A stretch of 64,000 bases of DNA from JAIOZK01 sp964468645 (GTDB taxonomy: Bacteria; Bacteroidota; Bacteroidia; Bacteroidales; JAIOZK01), in assembly GCA_964468645.1 (NCBI GenBank), contig CAYXUU010000015.1, positions 35,491 to 99,490 of the forward strand, in the 5' to 3' direction. Position numbers and translations under genes: made by a program. How positions within the stretch are numbered: the stretch's first letter is position 1; each line of letters begins with the position of its first letter. The notes under the pieces are model-generated. The model had not been told where the DNA came from and did not search any database. It saw only the letters and a program-made list of their open reading frames with translations. Shown here in pieces: positions 26,492-35,727 of the stretch.

Positions 26492-28510
26492 ATGGAATAT
26501 GAACTTCTTAAGGATGTAATTATCATATTTGCCCTCTCTATTGTTGTTATTTTCATTTTCCACCGTATCAAAGTACCGGCAGTGATTGGATTCCTGCTTA
26601 CAGGTATTCTGGCAGGCCCCCATGGCTTTGGATTAATAACAAACTTTCATGATATAGAGGTACTTGCAGAGATCGGTGTTATCCTGCTTTTGTTTACTAT
26701 CGGTATTGAGTTTTCACTCAAGAAACTCCTCGAAATTAAAAAAATAGTATTACTTGGCGGCTCCTTACAAGTGTTCCTTACGGGATTACTGGCAATGTTT
26801 ATCGTCTGGAAGTTTGACCTTTCGCTTAATGAATCCATTTTTATCGGGTTTCTTGTATCTCTCAGTTCAACAGCCATCGTATTAAAGATATTACAGGATA
26901 AGGGTGAGGTAGTTACCCTGCATGGTAAAATTGCTGTCGGAATCCTGATATTCCAGGATATCATTGTTGTGCCTATGATACTTGTAACCCCATTGCTGGC
27001 AGGGACCGGCGGTAAAATATCAACAGAGATCCTGTATTTGATGATCAAAATGCTGGGCCTGGGGATATTCCTGGTTGTTTTTTCAAAATGGGTCGTCCCC
27101 AGAATCCTTTTTCAGGTAGCAAAAACCCAGAGCCGTGAGTTGTTTATGCTAACCATCATTGTTTTTGGATTTGCTGTTGCTTGGCTGACATCTTCTATTG
27201 GGCTTTCGCTGGCTCTTGGCGCTTTTATTGGCGGGCTGATCATATCAGAATCAGATTATAGTGAACAGGCCTTTGGAAACATAATTCCATTCCGGGATGT
27301 TTTTACAAGTTTTTTCTTCGTATCAATTGGTTTGCTTCTTGATCTGAATTATATAGTCGATAATCCTTTACTTGTATTATTTGTAACCCTTGGTGTTTTA
27401 TTTGCAAAAACATTAATTTCAGGACTGGCAGCCTTTCTGATGGGATATCCTTTCAAGACAACAGTACTGGTTGGTTTAACCCTCAGTCAGATTGGTGAGT
27501 TTTCCTTTATTCTGTCGAGGATTGGTCTTGACAATGGTATTTTCTCACCCGAGAGTTATCAGCTGTTCCTTTCGGTAACTGTACTAACAATTGGCATAAC
27601 CCCTTTTATTATCAATGCATCCCCGGGTTTTGCCAATATCCTGTTGAAACTTCCGCTACCGGAAAAATTGAAGTGTGGACTTCAAAACATTCCTGAAACG
27701 GATGAAGTTAGAGGCATGAAAGATCATGTTGTCATTATTGGTTATGGTATTAACGGAAAGAATGTGGCCAGGGCAGCAAAGTTTGCCAGTATTCCGCATG
27801 TAATCATTGAGTTGAACCCAGAGACTGTAAAAACAGAGTTGGATAAAGGTGAGCTTATATATTACGGAGATGCCACCCAGCGTGAAATACTTGAACATGC
27901 CGGTATCAGGGAGGCACTAATCATCGTAATAACCATACCCGGGCCCGGTGATGCAAGACGAATCACGGCTCTTACCAGGCAGCTGAATCCCAATGTTCAT
28001 ATCATCATCAGAACCAGGTTTATTGAAGATATGAAAACCCTGTTTGACATTGGAGCTGATGAAGTTATCCCTGAAGAATTCGAAACTTCAATTGAGATCT
28101 TTACCAGGGTACTCGCCAAATATCTTATTCCCCGCGAGGATATCGAGAAACTCGTTGCAAATGTCCGGTCGGATGGATACGAAATGTTCAGGGGTTTATC
28201 ACTCCCACCTGATAGCTATTCTAATGAGAAGGTAAACATACCCAATGTAGATATTCATAGTCTGCATGTTTGTACCAACGCACCCATTATCGGTCATCCA
28301 ATCAGTGAACTTGATCTTAACGGGAACAACCTGACACTCCTTGCTGTCAGCCGGGAGGGAAAGGTGATTTCAACACCAAATAAAGATTTTATTATAAATG
28401 GAAATGATATCTATTTCATATTAGGATCAGGTGCTGATATCAATCCAATTCTGCGTCATTTCACCGACAGTAATCTAACTGCAAGAGCTGATTGTGAAAG
28501 CAATGTATAG
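26492..28510 (+). CDS. Kef-type cation:proton antiporter with TrkA-N domain
   Basis: The ATG at 26492 is preferred over an upstream TTG that lies on the terminator side. The 672-residue protein has about 12 membrane helices (about 1-375; with the CPA2 stretch GVILLLFTIGIEFSLKKLLEI). A soluble NAD-binding TrkA-N/RCK domain follows (VVIIGYGINGKNVARAAK, about 418-435), then a C-terminal TrkA-C-like domain (about 585-665). It likely exports K+ or Na+ in exchange for protons and is gated by nucleotide or glutathione-like ligands. It is a single gene, convergent with the AbgT gene. Confidence 0.92.
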   Translation: MEYELLKDVIIIFALSIVVIFIFHRIKVPAVIGFLLTGILAGPHGFGLITNFHDIEVLAEIGVILLLFTIGIEFSLKKLLEIKKIVLLGGSLQVFLTGLLAMFIVWKFDLSLNESIFIGFLVSLSSTAIVLKILQDKGEVVTLHGKIAVGILIFQDIIVVPMILVTPLLAGTGGKISTEILYLMIKMLGLGIFLVVFSKWVVPRILFQVAKTQSRELFMLTIIVFGFAVAWLTSSIGLSLALGAFIGGLIISESDYSEQAFGNIIPFRDVFTSFFFVSIGLLLDLNYIVDNPLLVLFVTLGVLFAKTLISGLAAFLMGYPFKTTVLVGLTLSQIGEFSFILSRIGLDNGIFSPESYQLFLSVTVLTIGITPFIINASPGFANILLKLPLPEKLKCGLQNIPETDEVRGMKDHVVIIGYGINGKNVARAAKFASIPHVIIELNPETVKTELDKGELIYYGDATQREILEHAGIREALIIVITIPGPGDARRITALTRQLNPNVHIIIRTRFIEDMKTLFDIGADEVIPEEFETSIEIFTRVLAKYLIPREDIEKLVANVRSDGYEMFRGLSLPPDSYSNEKVNIPNVDIHSLHVCTNAPIIGHPISELDLNGNNLTLLAVSREGKVISTPNKDFIINGNDIYFILGSGADINPILRHFTDSNLTARADCESNV

Positions 28511-28537
28511 AACCGGTTTCCTTATCCGGAGAAATTT

Positions 28538-30076
28538 CTATCCGGGAAGTATATAATAAATACCTGCATCCGGTCCCAGAGGAATTCCCAGCAGCAACCA
28601 TACAACCAGAAGCAATACCCAGACTATAAAGAACACAATTGAATAAGGTACCATAGTGGCTATAATAGTACCAATACCAGATTTTGGCTCGTATTTCTGG
28701 ACAAATGCAATGATCAGGGCAAAGAAGCTCATCATGGGTGAAATCACATTGGTAACACTATCCCCGATACGATACACCACCTGTGATAATTCAGGTGAGT
28801 AGCCCATGATCATGAACATAGGAATAAAGATTGGTGCCAGAATAGCCCATTTGGCCGAAGCACTTCCCATCAGCATATTAATGGTGGCCGCCAGGATAAT
28901 AAACAGGATCATCAATGGAATAAGTCCGATATCTGCCGACATCAAAAGGTTTGCGCCTTTCACAGCCATAATGATCCCCAGGTTACTCCATTTAAAATAA
29001 GCCACGAATTGAGCAGCAAAAAAGACAAGCACCACATAGGTTGCCAATGTTTTCATTGAAGCTGCCATACCTTTTACAACGTCTGAATCATTTTTGAAAG
29101 CTCCTGTTGTAAAACCATATGCAAGCCCCATCGATCCTGCAGTAATGAACAACATCGCAACAACACCTTTGATTAGCGGAGAGCCCAGTAGCGTTCCGTC
29201 GCTACCCCTGAAAAATCCATCCTCCGGCACAATGCCTATCAGTGTGATAATTAAAATGGCAAACAGGGCCAACAAAGCCATGAGCAAACCCTTTTTTTCT
29301 TTTTTTGCAAGTTTATCAAAGGATTTCTCGGTTTCATCAACTTCACCGGTGTATTTTCCCAGTCTTGGTTCAACAATTTTCTCAGTAACAAAAGTTCCGG
29401 CAAATGCGATGACAAATGTTGATGCAACCATAAAGAAGTAATTTGCTGTGGGATTGACCTCATAAACAGGATCGATGATCCTGGCAGCTTCCTGTGATAA
29501 TCCTGCCAGAAGAGGGTCAACGGTACCCAGTACCAGGTTGGCACTGAATCCACCGGAAACACCGGCAAAAGCTGCTGCCATCCCTGCTATAGGATGCCTG
29601 CCAACAGCAAGAAAGATCACACCAGCCAGGGGAATGAGTAATACATATCCAACATCTGAGGCAACGTTTGATAAAATACCGGCCAGGACAACAACAAAGG
29701 TCAACAGGTGCTTTGGGGAATTAAGCACAAGCATGCGGATAACAGCATTGATCAGTCCGCTCTGTTCTGCTATCCCAATACCGAGCATGGCAACCAGAAC
29801 AATTCCAAGTGGTGCAAAACCGGTGAAATTATCAACCATTTCCAGAAGGATACGATGAATGCCATCATGGGATAAAAGATTTACCGGCTTAATAATCTCA
29901 AAGGTTCCCGGGTGAACAACTTCCCATCCCATATAATGGCCTATTGCTGAAAATACAAGCGCTGCCAGTGCAAACAATGCGAATAGTGTTGCCGGATGTG
30001 GAAGGGCGTTCCCTGCACGTTCGGTCCAATTCAACATCTGTTGAAAAATCCCTGTCCTTTTCTTTTTTATATTCAT
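28538..30076 (-). CDS. AbgT-family transporter
   Basis: The 512-residue integral membrane protein has about 12 helices and AbgT hallmarks: the N-terminal LNWTERAGNALPHPATLFALF, SNVASDVGYVLLIPLAGVIF, and a C-terminal MSFFALIIAFVQKYEPKSGIG. Family members import p-aminobenzoyl-glutamate or export sulfonamides or peptides using ion gradients. No p-aminobenzoyl-glutamate hydrolase gene is nearby. It is transcribed alone. Confidence 0.93.
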   Translation of the reverse strand: MNIKKKRTGIFQQMLNWTERAGNALPHPATLFALFALAALVFSAIGHYMGWEVVHPGTFEIIKPVNLLSHDGIHRILLEMVDNFTGFAPLGIVLVAMLGIGIAEQSGLINAVIRMLVLNSPKHLLTFVVVLAGILSNVASDVGYVLLIPLAGVIFLAVGRHPIAGMAAAFAGVSGGFSANLVLGTVDPLLAGLSQEAARIIDPVYEVNPTANYFFMVASTFVIAFAGTFVTEKIVEPRLGKYTGEVDETEKSFDKLAKKEKKGLLMALLALFAILIITLIGIVPEDGFFRGSDGTLLGSPLIKGVVAMLFITAGSMGLAYGFTTGAFKNDSDVVKGMAASMKTLATYVVLVFFAAQFVAYFKWSNLGIIMAVKGANLLMSADIGLIPLMILFIILAATINMLMGSASAKWAILAPIFIPMFMIMGYSPELSQVVYRIGDSVTNVISPMMSFFALIIAFVQKYEPKSGIGTIIATMVPYSIVFFIVWVLLLVVWLLLGIPLGPDAGIYYILPG

Positions 30077-30157
30077 ATATACATTAATCTAGTTGAATAT
30101 TCCGACAAGAATACTAAAACTTTTTGAACTTAAAAGAATAAGGATTTAAAAAGTTAG

Positions 30158-30349
30158 TCAACCAGGAACTGAGGTAGTTTCAATTCTCAGATTAATAGAA
30201 ATATCTGAGAACCAATTAAAATCAGTTATATATGCATGATTATTTATTATTCTTTCTGCCTCAAATATTGCTTCGTTTCTTTCCTTTCTACAATATACAG
30301 TCCAGTAGTATCTTCCCAAATCAGTATATTTTACTGGTATCCCAGCCAT
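30158..30349 (-). CDS. Small hypothetical protein (63 residues)
   Basis: This minus-strand frame starts MAGIPVKYTDLGRYYWTVYC and contains EAIFEAERIINNHAYITDFNWF and SDISINLRIE. The amino-acid mix is that of a real soluble protein rather than a shadow frame, and no gene lies on the other strand. The C terminus (ETTSVPG) may be truncated. A hairpin with a GGAG-containing loop lies just before the start. No function can be assigned. Confidence 0.42.
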   Translation of the reverse strand: MAGIPVKYTDLGRYYWTVYCRKERNEAIFEAERIINNHAYITDFNWFSDISINLRIETTSVPG

Positions 30350-30352
30350 TCA

Positions 30353-30376
30353 CGGGGTGACCTCCAAGTCACCCCG
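30353..30376 (-). promoter_or_regulatory. 9-bp hairpin holding a Shine-Dalgarno-like loop
   Basis: CGGGGTGAC pairs perfectly with GTCACCCCG around a 6-nt loop. On the minus strand the loop and first base of the right arm read TTGGAGG, about 11 nt before the ATG of the 63-residue frame. It may also act as a terminator for rlmB-side readthrough, but it lacks a T-tract. Confidence 0.5.
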
Positions 30377-30421
30377 TAAATATCCTACACAACCAACCCA
30401 CTCACTCACTTACCCACTTAC

Positions 30422-31171
30422 CTACTCACCAGCTACCACCCTCTGCCTCCTAACTTCATACAAACAAACTCCAGCCGCCACAGATACGTTCAGCGAACTG
30501 ACCTTCCCGGTAATAGGTATTTTATATTTTTCATCTGCAAGTTCAAGTAAAGCGGGGTGGATACCCTTTTCTTCAGAACCCATAATAATTGCGATGGGCC
30601 CCTTTAGTTTTCCTTCGGTCAGTAGTTTATCGGTTTTCTCAGTTGCAGCAATTAGTTTAATCCCACTCTGCTTTATGAATTTTGAAGCATTTACTAAACT
30701 GGTACTCCTGCATACAGGAATTGTATTTAAGGCACCAGCAGAGGTTTTCAAGGCATCTTCATTGATCTGGGCAGCGCCTTTTGCTGGTATGATAATACCA
30801 TCCACACCGAAACACTCGGCAGACCGGGCAATGGCACCAAAATTCCTAACATCGGTTATTTCATCAAGTATTAATAGAAATGGTTCCTTCCCCTGCTCAT
30901 ATAAGAATGGTACCAGGTTTTCAATTTCATAATATTCAACGATCGATAGAAAAGCTATTAGCCCCTGGTGGTTCTTCCCTGTAATTCGATTTAATTTTTC
31001 CACAGGTACAAACTGGTAGGGAATGGAAGTTGCAGATGCCAATTGCCTGATCTCACCGAACAATTCTTTCTTCATGCCCTTCTGGATCAGTATCTTATCA
31101 ATGTTTTTGGCTGACCTCAGGGCTTCCATAACAGGATGTATCCCGAATATTAAATGATCTTTCTTAACCAT
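30422..31171 (-). CDS. rlmB: 23S rRNA 2'-O-ribose methyltransferase (RlmB/TrmH family)
   Basis: The 249-residue protein has the N-terminal substrate-binding domain (LIFGIHPVMEALRSAKNIDKIL) and the SPOUT knot with the motifs DVRNFGAIARSAECFGVDGII, IMGSEEKGI and SSLNVSVAAGVCLYE. RlmB methylates the 2'-OH of G2251 in the ribosomal P site; other SpoU members modify tRNA. It follows the GWxTD gene by 14 bp, in an operon led by rmuC. Confidence 0.93.
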   Translation of the reverse strand: MVKKDHLIFGIHPVMEALRSAKNIDKILIQKGMKKELFGEIRQLASATSIPYQFVPVEKLNRITGKNHQGLIAFLSIVEYYEIENLVPFLYEQGKEPFLLILDEITDVRNFGAIARSAECFGVDGIIIPAKGAAQINEDALKTSAGALNTIPVCRSTSLVNASKFIKQSGIKLIAATEKTDKLLTEGKLKGPIAIIMGSEEKGIHPALLELADEKYKIPITGKVSSLNVSVAAGVCLYEVRRQRVVAGE

Positions 31172-31185
31172 AGGTTTTCTATTAA

Positions 31186-32412
31186 TTATCTCCTGAGGTT
31201 CTCAACAGCATAATACCATTTGTCTTTATAACCCTGAGATCTGATTAAACGGTAATCATCATCTGTAAATGGATTAATCACCTTTATGAAATTGAATTCT
31301 GTTGATTTACCTGATTTTCCATCACCGTAAATCCATGTGATCACGCCCAGGTCGCGGTAAACAAAATTGGGAGGGCCAAAGACAATATAGATCAGGCCCC
31401 GGTCGGTTTTCCAACCCTCCAGGTATGACGTGAATAGCTCGTTAGCCCGTTCAACCTGTTTATAATAATGTTGAAGTGTTTCCATAGCTCTCTCTATGCT
31501 TCCAGTTTTTTCAATCCAGAACTGTTCAACAGACAGTTTTTTGTTGCCCGTTATCATCATTTCAGAAAACTCCTTCTTGCTTGTAATATATCTTAAAGGA
31601 AAAAACATCTGGTAAGGTGTCGTGATTTCCGGAAATCCGTCATAATACCTGTAAAGGGTTAAACCTTCACGTGAGCTGGTATCTGCAAGGAAATGGTAAA
31701 ATCCCTGATGAGGCAGGCTGAAAATTGGCGTGGTTCCATCCCTCATGGATATTAAATAAACACTGTCAGGAACATAATTAAATGGTTTCTGGTTTTTAGA
31801 AACAAAAGGTGGCAGGGCTATTGGAAAATCCCGTTTGTAATAAAACACGATAAGTTCACCATGCATGTCCTGATTACTGATGATCCTGATATCTTCAGAA
31901 GCTGACATAATATCCCCAATTAAAACCTCACCATCACCATCCAGCACAAGGAAATTCTGACGGTTAAGCTTATCGGTATTATCAATAAATAACTCATCCC
32001 TTACCCCTCTTTTGATTCCCGAAGGCCTTATAAGAATATCGAGCCAGTATTTTCCCGTATCCTGTACCACAAGATTAAAATCGCCTGTAATGTATCCTGA
32101 AGTAGCATCAATAATCCCGGTGCATGACTTACCTGAAGAGTCGATCCTGAAATCTGAACTGTATGTTGAGAGTTCATATTGCACCATAAGTTCAGGTGTT
32201 TCCGAATGACGCTCGGGCAAATCAAGATGTTCCTCTTTCACCTGGAAAAACACCTTTATTGTGGTGTCGTTGTCATGATATACTCTCGTATCGATTACAG
32301 CAACATTATCTTTCTGGTACAGATAGGCTATATTCTGATCACCCAGCCTGTATGGTGATGAACAGCCTGCAAGGCATAATAAGAGTATTCCTGTAATACA
32401 TTTTCTTTTCAT
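31186..32412 (-). CDS. GWxTD domain-containing lipoprotein
   Basis: The 408-residue protein has a lipoprotein signal (ITGILLLCLAGC, Cys about 16). The C-terminal GWxTD domain contains YLEGWKTDRGLIYIVFGPPNFVYRD (about 338-362). The GWxTD family is common in Bacteroidota and Acidobacteria and has no settled function. The gene start overlaps the rmuC stop by one base (TAATG), so translation is likely coupled. Confidence 0.9.
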   Translation of the reverse strand: MKRKCITGILLLCLAGCSSPYRLGDQNIAYLYQKDNVAVIDTRVYHDNDTTIKVFFQVKEEHLDLPERHSETPELMVQYELSTYSSDFRIDSSGKSCTGIIDATSGYITGDFNLVVQDTGKYWLDILIRPSGIKRGVRDELFIDNTDKLNRQNFLVLDGDGEVLIGDIMSASEDIRIISNQDMHGELIVFYYKRDFPIALPPFVSKNQKPFNYVPDSVYLISMRDGTTPIFSLPHQGFYHFLADTSSREGLTLYRYYDGFPEITTPYQMFFPLRYITSKKEFSEMMITGNKKLSVEQFWIEKTGSIERAMETLQHYYKQVERANELFTSYLEGWKTDRGLIYIVFGPPNFVYRDLGVITWIYGDGKSGKSTEFNFIKVINPFTDDDYRLIRSQGYKDKWYYAVENLRR

Positions 32413-33719
32413 TACCCTTCTCTTTGTTCTTCAATGAAAGATCCGGGTAGTTGCTTGCTTACCCTGGCCCCGAGGTCTTTTAGTTTCTCAGCCCGTCCGA
32501 TAAGGTTACCTTTTCCGGAAGAGATCTTTTTATGTGCATCATCATAGGTTTTCTGAAGGGTATGTAACTGAGACCCTACCCGCTCAAGATCTTTAAGGAA
32601 TGAAACAAATTTATCGTATAAAGCTCCACCCTGCCTTGCAATTTCGATGGCATTCTGTGTTTGTTTCTCATGTTTCCAGATAGAAGCCACAGTCCTGAGT
32701 GTTGCCAGCAACGTGGTAGGGCTAACTACGACGATCTTCTTTGCCCAGGCATAATTGAAAAGGTCGAGGTCGGTTTGTATAGCCAGGCTAAAAGCAGATT
32801 CAATTGGTAGAAACAGCAGAACAAAATCAGGGGTATCGATACTGAGGGCATGCTGATAATTTTTCTCACTGAGGTTTTTAATGTGGGTTTTTATCGAATC
32901 AATATGTTGCTTCAGGTATTGGTTCTTTTTTTCCTCATCATCTGAGGTGGTATAAGCCTCATAGGCAAGCAGTGATACTTTCGAATCGATTACAATATGT
33001 TTATTATCAGGTAAATTAACAATAACATCAGGCCTGACAAGCTCACCATCCTCATTGCGAACAGAAGGTTGTGTGCTGTACTCCTGATCCTTTACGAGTC
33101 CTGATCTCTCCAGAATACGCTCCAGAACAACTTCCCCCCAGTTACCCTGTTTTTTGGTATCAGCCCGTAAGGCATTTGTAAGGTTTTTTGCATCCTCGTC
33201 AAGTTTCAGGCTTAGTTCATGAAGCCTTTTTAATTCTGCTTTAAGGTCGGTCTGATCTTTCAATCCTTTTTCATAGGTTTCATGAACCTTCTTTTCAAAA
33301 TCACGGATCTTATCTCCAAGTGGATTTAAGATCTGGCCAAGATTTTCTTTATTCTGTTCTGTAAATTTGCGGGTCTTTTCTTCAAGTATCTCACTGGCCA
33401 GAATTCTGAATTCATTTTTGAACTTCCCCTGAAGGTCTTCCATCTCTTTTTTCTGTTCCTGAAGCTTTTTTTCGAGATTCTGATAATCTGCATTCCGGGA
33501 AGCCATCTGTGTTGATAACCGAAGTATTTCCCCGTCCCTGTCGAGCAAAACTGCATTCAGTTTTTCAACATCTTTCTGGCTTTCTGAAAGACGTTCCTCC
33601 CCTATCCTGTTTCCTGTGTTTAATTCATTGATTTTTTTTGACGAATAATATTTCGAGATAAACCACAGGAGTAATCCACCAAAAACAAGCCCCGCAAAAA
33701 GATACAGTAGTTCTATCAT
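32412..33719 (-). CDS. rmuC: RmuC-family DNA recombination limiter
   Basis: The 435-residue protein has an N-terminal membrane anchor (ELLYLFAGLVFGGLLLWFIS), a long coiled coil (about 30-170) and the RmuC nuclease-like core. That core includes GNWGEVVLERILERSGL, VRPDVIVNLPDNKHIVIDSKVSLLAYE and FLPIESAF. RmuC limits recombination at inverted repeats in E. coli, which is of interest in a genome this rich in inverted repeats. It is the first gene of the rmuC-GWxTD-rlmB operon and divergent from the TonB-C gene. Confidence 0.94.
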   Translation of the reverse strand: MIELLYLFAGLVFGGLLLWFISKYYSSKKINELNTGNRIGEERLSESQKDVEKLNAVLLDRDGEILRLSTQMASRNADYQNLEKKLQEQKKEMEDLQGKFKNEFRILASEILEEKTRKFTEQNKENLGQILNPLGDKIRDFEKKVHETYEKGLKDQTDLKAELKRLHELSLKLDEDAKNLTNALRADTKKQGNWGEVVLERILERSGLVKDQEYSTQPSVRNEDGELVRPDVIVNLPDNKHIVIDSKVSLLAYEAYTTSDDEEKKNQYLKQHIDSIKTHIKNLSEKNYQHALSIDTPDFVLLFLPIESAFSLAIQTDLDLFNYAWAKKIVVVSPTTLLATLRTVASIWKHEKQTQNAIEIARQGGALYDKFVSFLKDLERVGSQLHTLQKTYDDAHKKISSGKGNLIGRAEKLKDLGARVSKQLPGSFIEEQREG

Positions 33720-33818
33720 TTTTATGAAATTAGAAGTAAAACAGTGTTAACAGAGAATACACATTAAATTGCTATCTTTACAAAAATAGCTTTATTTTAA
33801 TAAAACCCCATATTTAAA

Positions 33819-34637
33819 ATGAGAACACAAACATTTAAGATCCTAATGATTATCGTACTGTCGGTATTGATTTTTATCGATATCAGCAAAGCCCAGGACT
33901 TCAAGGAACGAGCACAATTTGACGGATCCAAAGCAGACCTTAAGGATCTGTTATTCTATGAAATGCAGTATCCTGAAGTTGCACTTGAAGGTGATATCCA
34001 GGGTACCGTTGAACTGGGTTTTACTGTTATGCCCGATGCAAGCCTCGCTGAAATAAATGTAAAAGAATCTGTTTCTGAAGATATTGATAATGAAGCCATA
34101 AGATTGTTAAAACTTCTTAAATGGAAACCGGCGGTTATCGGTGGAACCAGGATAGCCTGCCACGAAACGCTGAAGATAAAATTCAATATCAACAAATACA
34201 GAAAAAATTGCAAGGAACGGGGATATGATCAAATTGTTTACCCCTATCAAACGATTGATACCTGTTTCATAATCTATGGAACAGCCTGTATAGATCAGTC
34301 CCCTACACCAGTCTTCAGCAATAACATAACACTTGCCCGCTTTATAACAGAAGAAATGCAGTATCCTGAAGAGGCATTCAACAGGAATCTTTCAGGAAAA
34401 GTAAAACTGTCGTTTGTAGTTGAAAAAAGCGGTAAGGTTTCTCATATTCGGGTTGCGAGCTCTGTGGGTGGCGGATGCGACCAGGAAGCCATCAGAATAC
34501 TCCGGCTTCTTAACTGGATGCCTGGTATCAAGAATAAGAATGCGGTCAGGACAGAATCAAACCTGGAAATTACATTTAGCCTTGAAAACGGATCAGATCA
34601 TATATATCTGCCAAATAATCAGAACAACACACTCTAA
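33819..34637 (+). CDS. Periplasmic protein with two TonB C-terminal domains
   Basis: The 272-residue protein has a signal peptide (LMIIVLSVLIFIDISKAQ) and two TonB-C repeats, about 40-130 and about 170-260. Their parallel motifs are EMQYPEVALEGDIQGTVELGF and EMQYPEEAFNRNLSGKVKLSF. It lacks the membrane anchor and proline-rich linker of a true TonB. It may be an energy-transduction accessory or an envelope-binding protein. It is transcribed alone. Confidence 0.85.
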   Translation: MRTQTFKILMIIVLSVLIFIDISKAQDFKERAQFDGSKADLKDLLFYEMQYPEVALEGDIQGTVELGFTVMPDASLAEINVKESVSEDIDNEAIRLLKLLKWKPAVIGGTRIACHETLKIKFNINKYRKNCKERGYDQIVYPYQTIDTCFIIYGTACIDQSPTPVFSNNITLARFITEEMQYPEEAFNRNLSGKVKLSFVVEKSGKVSHIRVASSVGGGCDQEAIRILRLLNWMPGIKNKNAVRTESNLEITFSLENGSDHIYLPNNQNNTL

Positions 34638-34669
34638 TCCTAAAACAGATTTATTTTAGCACCAATTAG

Positions 34670-34812
34670 CAATTCCCACATTACAAATAAGCACCTATAT
34701 TCAATTACCAAAATTCAAAAAATCATTAATTGCTGGCTTGCTTTGGTCATTGAAAATTGGATTTTCGGATTTATTTGGAATTTGGAATTTGATGTTTGAA
34801 ATTCCCCATGTA
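34670..34812. repeat. Heptad-phased intergenic array
   Basis: The right half (about 34752-34805) has units such as aaaattg, ggattta and tttggaa in 7-nt register. The left half has complementary A/C-rich units. It lies between the TonB-C gene and mscS. Confidence 0.55.
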
Positions 34813-34836
34813 TTTGTCTGTAATGCATTATATATC

Positions 34837-34844
34837 TATTTTTG
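34837..34844 (+). promoter_or_regulatory. Predicted -7 box for the MscS gene
   Basis: TATTTTTG matches the TAnnTTTG consensus and is 25 bp before the start codon. Confidence 0.5.
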
Positions 34845-34869
34845 CATATTAATCTGAAAACAATATAAT

Positions 34870-35715
34870 ATGGAAACAATAGCTGATCAGGCCAGCAGCT
34901 TGAAAGATCATGCCTTCACCTTAATGGATTATGTTTATAAATATGGCCCTACACTAATTCTTGCCATTGTCACATTAATAGTCGGTTTGTGGATAATCAG
35001 GATGATAACGCGGATTTTATCCCGCACCCTTGATAAAAGGGATATGGATCCATCCATCAAACCATTTATTAGAAGTTTTGTTTCCATTCTCCTTAAGGTA
35101 TTGCTTGTCATCAGCATAATGAGCATGATAGGTATTCAAATGACTTCTTTCATTGCAATTTTGGGTGCTGCAACACTGGCCGTTGGCATGGCCTTTTCAG
35201 GCACGCTTTCGAATTTCGCCGGTGGAATTATGATCCTTGTGTTCAGGCCGTTTAAGGTTGGTGATTATATAGAAGCTCAGAATTATGCCGGCACTGTGAA
35301 GGAGATCCAGATCTTCAACACCATACTTACTACTCCGGATAAAAAAACCATAATCATTCCTAATGGAGGCCTGTCAACAGGATCCATGATCAATTATTCT
35401 ACTGAACCCCGACGACGTGTAGATTTTACGTTCGGGATAGGTTACGGCGATGATATCGATAAAACCAAAGATGTACTTAAAAAAATTATTTCTGCTGACC
35501 AGAGAGTATTGAAGGATCCTGAACCATTTGTGGCAGTATCAGCCCTGGCCGACAGCTCCGTTAATTTCACAGTAAGAATATGGGTTGAATCGGGTAATTA
35601 CTGGCCTGTTTTTTTCGATATGAACGAAAATGTAAAGAAAGAATTCGATAAGGCAAATATCAGCATACCATATCCACAAATGGATGCACATGTTTATAAT
35701 AAAACAGAAAGATAA
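34870..35715 (+). CDS. mscS: Small-conductance mechanosensitive channel
   Basis: The 281-residue protein has three N-terminal membrane helices, the third being the Gly/Ala-rich pore helix (AILGAATLAVGMAFSGTLSNFAGG, about 97-120). The MscS beta domain follows (FRPFKVGDYIEA) and then the alpha/beta C-terminal domain. It opens under membrane tension to release solutes during osmotic downshock. It is 12 bp upstream of a DUF3078 gene and probably co-transcribed with it. Confidence 0.93.
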   Translation: METIADQASSLKDHAFTLMDYVYKYGPTLILAIVTLIVGLWIIRMITRILSRTLDKRDMDPSIKPFIRSFVSILLKVLLVISIMSMIGIQMTSFIAILGAATLAVGMAFSGTLSNFAGGIMILVFRPFKVGDYIEAQNYAGTVKEIQIFNTILTTPDKKTIIIPNGGLSTGSMINYSTEPRRRVDFTFGIGYGDDIDKTKDVLKKIISADQRVLKDPEPFVAVSALADSSVNFTVRIWVESGNYWPVFFDMNENVKKEFDKANISIPYPQMDAHVYNKTER

Positions 35716-35727
35716 AAATTCCAGATT

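Noticed and set aside
33819..34637. A classical TonB energy transducer
   Set aside because: It has a cleavable signal peptide and two TonB-C domains but no retained membrane anchor, no proline-rich span and no exbB/exbD neighbours.
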